Below, piece after piece: positions 21,764 through 25,133 of a DNA stretch of 25,133 nt. A program made the position numbers and the translations under genes. The DNA comes from Bacillota bacterium. GTDB taxonomy: Bacteria > Bacillota > Clostridia > Oscillospirales > Ethanoligenentaceae. The stretch spans positions 1 through 25,133 of the forward strand of contig JAEWAU010000119.1 of assembly GCA_023391535.1 (NCBI GenBank), given 5' to 3'. The notes below the pieces were generated by a model that saw only the letters and a program-made list of their open reading frames with translations, ran no database searches and was not told where the DNA came from. Positions within the stretch are counted from its first letter, which is position 1. Each line of letters begins with the position of its first letter.

Positions 21764-23563
21764 TCAAATCGTGCCGCTCTGATTGCGCAAGGGGAGCACG
21801 GAGGTGATGAACGTTTCCACAACCGCGGGGTCGAACTGGGTGCCCGCGCAGCGGCGCAGCTCCTCTACGGCGCCCTCGGGCGTTTTCTTTTTGCGGTAGG
21901 GCTGGTCGGAAGTCATGGCGTCGTAGGCTTCCGCCACCGAAACGATCCGGGAGGGTAGGGGGATTTCGAACCCCCTTTTTCCGTTCGGATACCCCGTACC
22001 GTCGTAATGTTCGTGGTGCATCAGCACGAATTCCGCCGTTTTGGCCATTTCAGGGTCCGAAAGCAGGATGCGGTAGCCGATTTCGGAGTGGCGCCGGATA
22101 TCCTGCCATTCGCTTTCGGTGAGAGGGCCGGGTTTGAGAAGCGCCCGGAGGTCTATGCCGATTTTGCCGATGTCGTGCACTTTTCCCAGAATAATCAGCT
22201 CGGCAATCATGGAAACGTCCAACTGCATGGCCTGGCCGAGCAGCCCGCAGAGGCGGCTGACGTTCTCGGCGTGACGGCTCTCCTCACGGCTCCGCTCATA
22301 CAGCGTTCGGGTGATCAGCTCGATGGTCCTGCTCTTGACGCTTCGGCTTTCCAGCAGCTTTTCATCGTACATCCGGTCTTCCGCTTCCTTAAGAAGCTCG
22401 TCCAAACTGCTTTGTTCCGCGTGCCGCACGGCGTAGCCGAGGGAAATGGAAAGATCGAGAAACCCGATCTTTTTCCGCCCCGCGTTTGCGCGGATACGCC
22501 GGCAAACCTCCTCGGCGCCCGCCGCGTCCGTGCGGGGGAGCAGGACGATGAATTCGTCCCCGCCCCAGCGCACCACGAAATCAATTTCGCGGCAGGCGGA
22601 TGTGATCGCTTCAGCCGAAGCGCGGAGCAGCTCGTCGCCCTTCAGGTGCCCGAACGCGTCGTTTGTCAGCTTCAGGCCGTTCACGTCGCCCATAATGAGC
22701 GCCAGCGGCAGGCGGGAGGAGCTCCCGAAAGCCTCTTCGTTTTCCTTGAAGAAGGTGCGGTTGTAAAGCCCCGTGAGCGCGTCGTGATAGGTGATGAAGG
22801 ATATCCGGTTTTCAAAAGCAAGCCGTTCCCGGATGTTGCGCAGCATCACCATCAGCCCCTGCCCGGCGGACCCGTTCCGGATTACGGTGAGGCTTACTTC
22901 CACGGGAATCAGAATGTCCCCGCGCATGTTCCGCAGCAACAGGTGGTTCCAGCGGCTTTCCGCCGGGTTTTCCTGCGCGGCGAGCTGCTGCGCGTATTCT
23001 TCCAGGGAAAACGGCGTTTCGTCGGATTCGAACAGGCGCAGAACGTCGAATACGTTCCGGCCTGTGATCGCGTCGGGCGAGGCGCCCAGAACCTGCTCCG
23101 CACCGTTGTTGAGAAAGCCGATTCTGCCGCTTGTATCGGTTACCAGCACCCCGTCGTTCATCGAAAGCATGGCCAGCCGCAGAATTTCGCGGTGCCGCAG
23201 CTCGTCCGTGATGTCGATGAGGCTGGAGGAGAACACATCCTCCCGGATATGGCGTAATTGAATTTTTAAATGTTTTTTGATATCGCTTACATAAAGCTCG
23301 AAAGCCTCCGTATTTTCACCCGAAAGCATTTCCGCCACTTTTTTCAGATACAGCCCGTCGTTTTCCGAAAGCAGGGCCGGAAACAGCTGCGAAAGGGGGC
23401 GGCCGTTCAGTACGTCCTCCGGTTTTGAAAAAAGCAGGCCGTAGGCATAATTTGCGCTCAGCAGCACGATATCTTCCGGGCGGCCGCTGCGAAAAAGAAT
23501 CCGGTGCATGGCGAAACCGAAAGGTATGTCGTTGATTCGGACCGTATCCATCGAGCTTGCCAT
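21764..23563 (-). CDS. PAS-GGDEF-HD-GYP cyclic-di-GMP signalling protein
   Basis: This 599-residue cytoplasmic protein has domains for making and breaking cyclic-di-GMP. Residues about 10-120 look like a divergent PAS-like sensor. Residues about 128-250 form a PAS domain (NDGVLVTDTSGRIGFLN). The GGDEF domain spans about 255-410 with an intact GGDEF at 334-338 and an inhibitory-site motif REID at 325-328, five residues before it. The HD-GYP domain spans about 415-590 with His431, HD at 463-464 and HHEHYDGTGYP at 516-526. No membrane segment or signal peptide is evident, so it should sense a soluble ligand. The ATG at 23561-23563 follows AAAGGGCGG. Whether one domain dominates cannot be read from sequence. 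Confidence 0.93.
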   Translation of the reverse strand: MASSMDTVRINDIPFGFAMHRILFRSGRPEDIVLLSANYAYGLLFSKPEDVLNGRPLSQLFPALLSENDGLYLKKVAEMLSGENTEAFELYVSDIKKHLKIQLRHIREDVFSSSLIDITDELRHREILRLAMLSMNDGVLVTDTSGRIGFLNNGAEQVLGASPDAITGRNVFDVLRLFESDETPFSLEEYAQQLAAQENPAESRWNHLLLRNMRGDILIPVEVSLTVIRNGSAGQGLMVMLRNIRERLAFENRISFITYHDALTGLYNRTFFKENEEAFGSSSRLPLALIMGDVNGLKLTNDAFGHLKGDELLRASAEAITSACREIDFVVRWGGDEFIVLLPRTDAAGAEEVCRRIRANAGRKKIGFLDLSISLGYAVRHAEQSSLDELLKEAEDRMYDEKLLESRSVKSRTIELITRTLYERSREESRHAENVSRLCGLLGQAMQLDVSMIAELIILGKVHDIGKIGIDLRALLKPGPLTESEWQDIRRHSEIGYRILLSDPEMAKTAEFVLMHHEHYDGTGYPNGKRGFEIPLPSRIVSVAEAYDAMTSDQPYRKKKTPEGAVEELRRCAGTQFDPAVVETFITSVLPLRNQSGTI

Positions 23564-23683
23564 AGCGATTTCCGCCCTTTCGTTGCACCGTGCTTTGGAG
23601 TTGCCTCTTCACGCCGGTTATTCGGCCAGCCAAAGAAAGATAAAAAATACAACGGTCCAAAATCGGGCCGTCTGTTTGCCATA

Positions 23684-23713
23684 ATAGTAGTACAAAAACA
23701 GGATATCTGTCAA
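23684..23713 (-). promoter_or_regulatory. Promoter for the GGDEF-HD-GYP gene
   Basis: On the minus strand TTGACA (23713-23708) is followed after 18 bases by TACTAT (23689-23684). It gives a leader of about 115 nt. Confidence 0.65.
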
Positions 23714-23770
23714 GCCTCTGCCCCGCCCGAGAGCGCAGGGCACCGGCCTTGCCGCGCTTCGAACAGCCGG

Positions 23771-23800
23771 TTTACAAAGGGAGGCCGGATGGTTTATAAT
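23771..23800 (+). promoter_or_regulatory. Promoter for the 133-residue unknown gene
   Basis: TTTACA (23771-23776), 18 bases, then a perfect TATAAT (23795-23800). Transcription would begin near 23807, giving a leader of about 180 nt that holds the shared RNA motif. It diverges from the GGDEF-HD-GYP promoter. Confidence 0.7.
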
Positions 23801-23868
23801 GGGTGCGGTTGATTTCGGCCGCAGGCGCACGGCGCCGCACGGAAAGCTCGCCGTTTTACCGGCCGGTG

Positions 23869-23960
23869 CGATTCTCCGGTAAAGACGCGGATAATGTCTG
23901 TGCCGGAACCCAAAGGAAAGACGTTTGCGCGGATTCATATTTGCCGAAATAACCGGAAAT
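23869..23960 (+). promoter_or_regulatory. Structured leader RNA motif, copy 2
   Basis: This is the second copy of the leader motif found before ade (9233-9321). Blocks: CGATTCTCC (23869-23877), GTAAA (23879-23883), GCGGATAA (23887-23894), AACCC (23907-23911) with the same 12-nt spacing as in copy 1, an AAAG, and GCGCGGATT (23927-23935). ATTCTCCGG (23871-23879) can pair with CCGGAAAT (23953-23960) with one bulge. The middle strand at 23896-23903 pairs with either GCGGAT partner using G-U pairs where copy 1 has Watson-Crick pairs. It ends 24 nt before the start codon. Family and ligand are unknown. Confidence 0.68.
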
Positions 23961-23984
23961 CACGAAAAAGAAAGAGGGATTGCG

Positions 23985-24386
23985 ATGCCGACCGGATTTG
24001 TGCCCAGCGAGGAATACCGAAAGTTCGAGCAGCAAAACGGGGAAGACACGTTTCTGCGAATGAACCTTCTCTATATCGCGTTCGAGCTCAGCGACCTTTA
24101 CAGCGAAGCCAACAACGCAAAAGGGGAATTCGACGAGCTGTGCGAGGACGTGTTGGAGATTTATCTCGACGACCAGTTCGACGGTTTTACCGTCGTCGAT
24201 ATCGCCGACGGCGTTTCGTTCATCATTGGCGACAGCAACTACACCCTTCTCGAATACACACGCCGGTATCGGCACGACCGCGGCGAAATCGCTGAGGAGC
24301 TGCTCGCCTATCTGAAAAAAAAGCGGCGGATGGACGCGCGGGAGAACGAAAACGATGGCGCGGCGGAGGTTACGGAGCCCGACTGA
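23985..24386 (+). CDS. Uncharacterised 133-residue acidic protein
   Basis: I do not recognise this protein. It has no signal peptide or membrane segment. Residues 24-60 look helical and acidic (LYIAFELSDLYSEANN, FDELCEDVLEIYLDD). Residues 67-85 look like beta strands (FTVVDIADGVSFIIGD), followed by another helix and a charged tail with KKKRR. A small mixed alpha/beta cytoplasmic protein is likely. The ATG at 23985 follows AAAGAGGG; upstream in-frame extension would enter the leader motif. It is preceded by its own promoter and by a structured leader shared with ade, so it may respond to the same signal as adenine deaminase (inference). The next gene lies about 110 nt downstream. Confidence 0.8.
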   Translation: MPTGFVPSEEYRKFEQQNGEDTFLRMNLLYIAFELSDLYSEANNAKGEFDELCEDVLEIYLDDQFDGFTVVDIADGVSFIIGDSNYTLLEYTRRYRHDRGEIAEELLAYLKKKRRMDARENENDGAAEVTEPD

Positions 24387-24387
24387 C

Positions 24388-24427
24388 GTTTTGCCGGAAT
24401 TGTGCCCGCAGAAAAAGGCTACCGGCA
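24388..24427. repeat. Inverted repeat between the last two genes
   Basis: TTTTGCCGG near 24389 and CCGGCAAAA near 24421 are perfect 9-bp arms around a loop of about 23 nt. No T run follows directly on the plus strand, so terminator function is doubtful. Confidence 0.4.
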
Positions 24428-24496
24428 AAAGCCTTAACCCAAAGTCGGGCCGGGAAAGATAAAGATAAGGAAGTTTCCCGAAAGGAGGTTTCCGCT

Positions 24497-25096
24497 GTGA
24501 AGAAACTGATTCTGGTTTCCTCTCCGCCGGCGTGCGGCAAAACCTATGTTTCCCGCCAGCTCGCCGCAGCCCTGCGGCATGTCGTTTATCTGGACAAGGA
24601 TACGCTGATCCCTCTTTCCAAACAGATTTTCCGCGTTGCGGGGCAGGAAGCGGACCGCAGCTCCGCGTTTTTTGAGGAAAACATCCGCGATTACGAGTAT
24701 GAGACCATCGTGGCCCTCGCGCTGGAGGCGCTCACTTACGACGATATCGTGCTCATCAACGCGCCGTTTTCCCGGGAAATCCGGGATTCCGCCTACATCG
24801 CCGCGCTCAAAGCGAAGCTCGCGGAAAAATCCGCGTCCCTTGTGGTGATCTGGGTGGAAACTTCGGTGGAGGTTTGCCACCAGCGGATGATTGCGCGCAA
24901 TTCCGACCGGGACACCTGGAAGCTGGCGCATTGGGACGAATACATTGCGGGCTGCGATTTTTCCGTTCCTTCGGCGCTGGACGACCCCCATGTTCGGGAC
25001 GACCTGCTGATCTTCCGCAATTCCACGGATGAGGAATTCTGCGATTCGCTCAAACAAATCGTCGGCATATTGGAAGAAACGGCGGCGCAGCCCTAA
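24497..25096 (+). CDS. P-loop nucleotide-binding protein (AAA_33/kinase-like)
   Basis: This 199-residue predicted ATP-binding protein resembles small P-loop kinases of the AAA_33 / zeta-toxin-like type. Its Walker A is SPPACGKT at residues 9-16, with Ser where the first Gly usually stands. LDKDTLIPL (32-40) resembles the DxD substrate loop, DDIVLINAP (82-90) a Walker B-like strand, and VIWVETSVEVCHQRMIARNSDRDTWK (written in part) a lid region with Arg129 and Arg134. The substrate is unknown. It starts with GTG at 24497; AAAGGAGG lies 8 nt upstream, which fixes the start. It may be co-transcribed with the 133-residue protein. It could phosphorylate a small molecule, but no context tells which. 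Confidence 0.82.
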   Translation: MKKLILVSSPPACGKTYVSRQLAAALRHVVYLDKDTLIPLSKQIFRVAGQEADRSSAFFEENIRDYEYETIVALALEALTYDDIVLINAPFSREIRDSAYIAALKAKLAEKSASLVVIWVETSVEVCHQRMIARNSDRDTWKLAHWDEYIAGCDFSVPSALDDPHVRDDLLIFRNSTDEEFCDSLKQIVGILEETAAQP

Positions 25097-25133
25097 AGCC
25101 GCCGGAGAAACATGCAAAAGCGGGGGCCCCCCC

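Noticed and set aside
25116..25133. Start of a terminator hairpin at the right edge
   Set aside because: AAAAGCGGGGGC followed by a C run could be the left arm of a terminator after the P-loop gene, but the sequence ends and a low-quality end cannot be ruled out.
1..25133. CRISPR arrays, tRNA or rRNA genes
   Set aside because: No regularly spaced direct repeats, and no tRNA-like cloverleaf or rRNA segments were recognised in the intergenic regions.

Overview
The window looks like a chromosomal segment of a high-GC, low-tRNA-charging-controlled (T-box) Gram-positive anaerobe, most likely a member of the Clostridia (Oscillospirales-like). The reasons are strong AGGAGG ribosome binding sites, consensus sigma-A promoters, a T-box leader, rubredoxin, GapN and a GltBD glutamate synthase. 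The taxonomic call is inference. Most genes are housekeeping metabolism; nothing in the window is a recognisable mobile element.

Layout, left to right. (1) Minus strand: a tyrosine recombinase cut by the left edge, and an L,D-transpeptidase. (2) Plus strand, 1992-8970: a promoter, an isoleucine-type T-box leader with its terminator, then ilvB, cimA, leuC, leuD, leuB and a terminator. CimA makes citramalate from pyruvate and acetyl-CoA, LeuCD and LeuB carry it on to 2-oxobutyrate, and IlvB condenses that with pyruvate, so the operon encodes the threonine-independent entry into isoleucine. The AUC specifier fits this. (3) A purine salvage gene, ade, behind a structured leader. (4) A small rubredoxin, then enolase. 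(5) An AT-rich, gene-poor stretch, then gltB and gltD. (6) gapN behind a near-perfect promoter with a doubled palindrome. (7) Convergent to gapN, a PAS-GGDEF-HD-GYP cyclic-di-GMP protein on the minus strand. (8) Divergent from it, an unrecognised 133-residue protein and a P-loop nucleotide-binding protein.

The most interesting signal is not a gene. The 5' leaders of ade (9233-9321) and of the unrecognised 133-residue protein (23869-23960) share an approximately 90-nt motif: CGATTCTCC-N-GTAAA-N3-GCGGATAA-N12-AACCC-N15/17-GCGCGGATT, followed by a sequence that pairs back to the first block. In both copies a middle strand can pair with either of two flanking GCGGAT strands, and all four base differences in that middle strand keep both pairings. 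This looks like a switching RNA (riboswitch or attenuator class) that I cannot assign to a known family. It links an unknown protein to adenine deaminase.

Other points worth following: an apparent internal promoter between cimA and leuC, an acetolactate synthase without its small subunit next to it, the duplicated AGTATACT site at the gapN promoter, and structure-rich RNA between rubredoxin and enolase.
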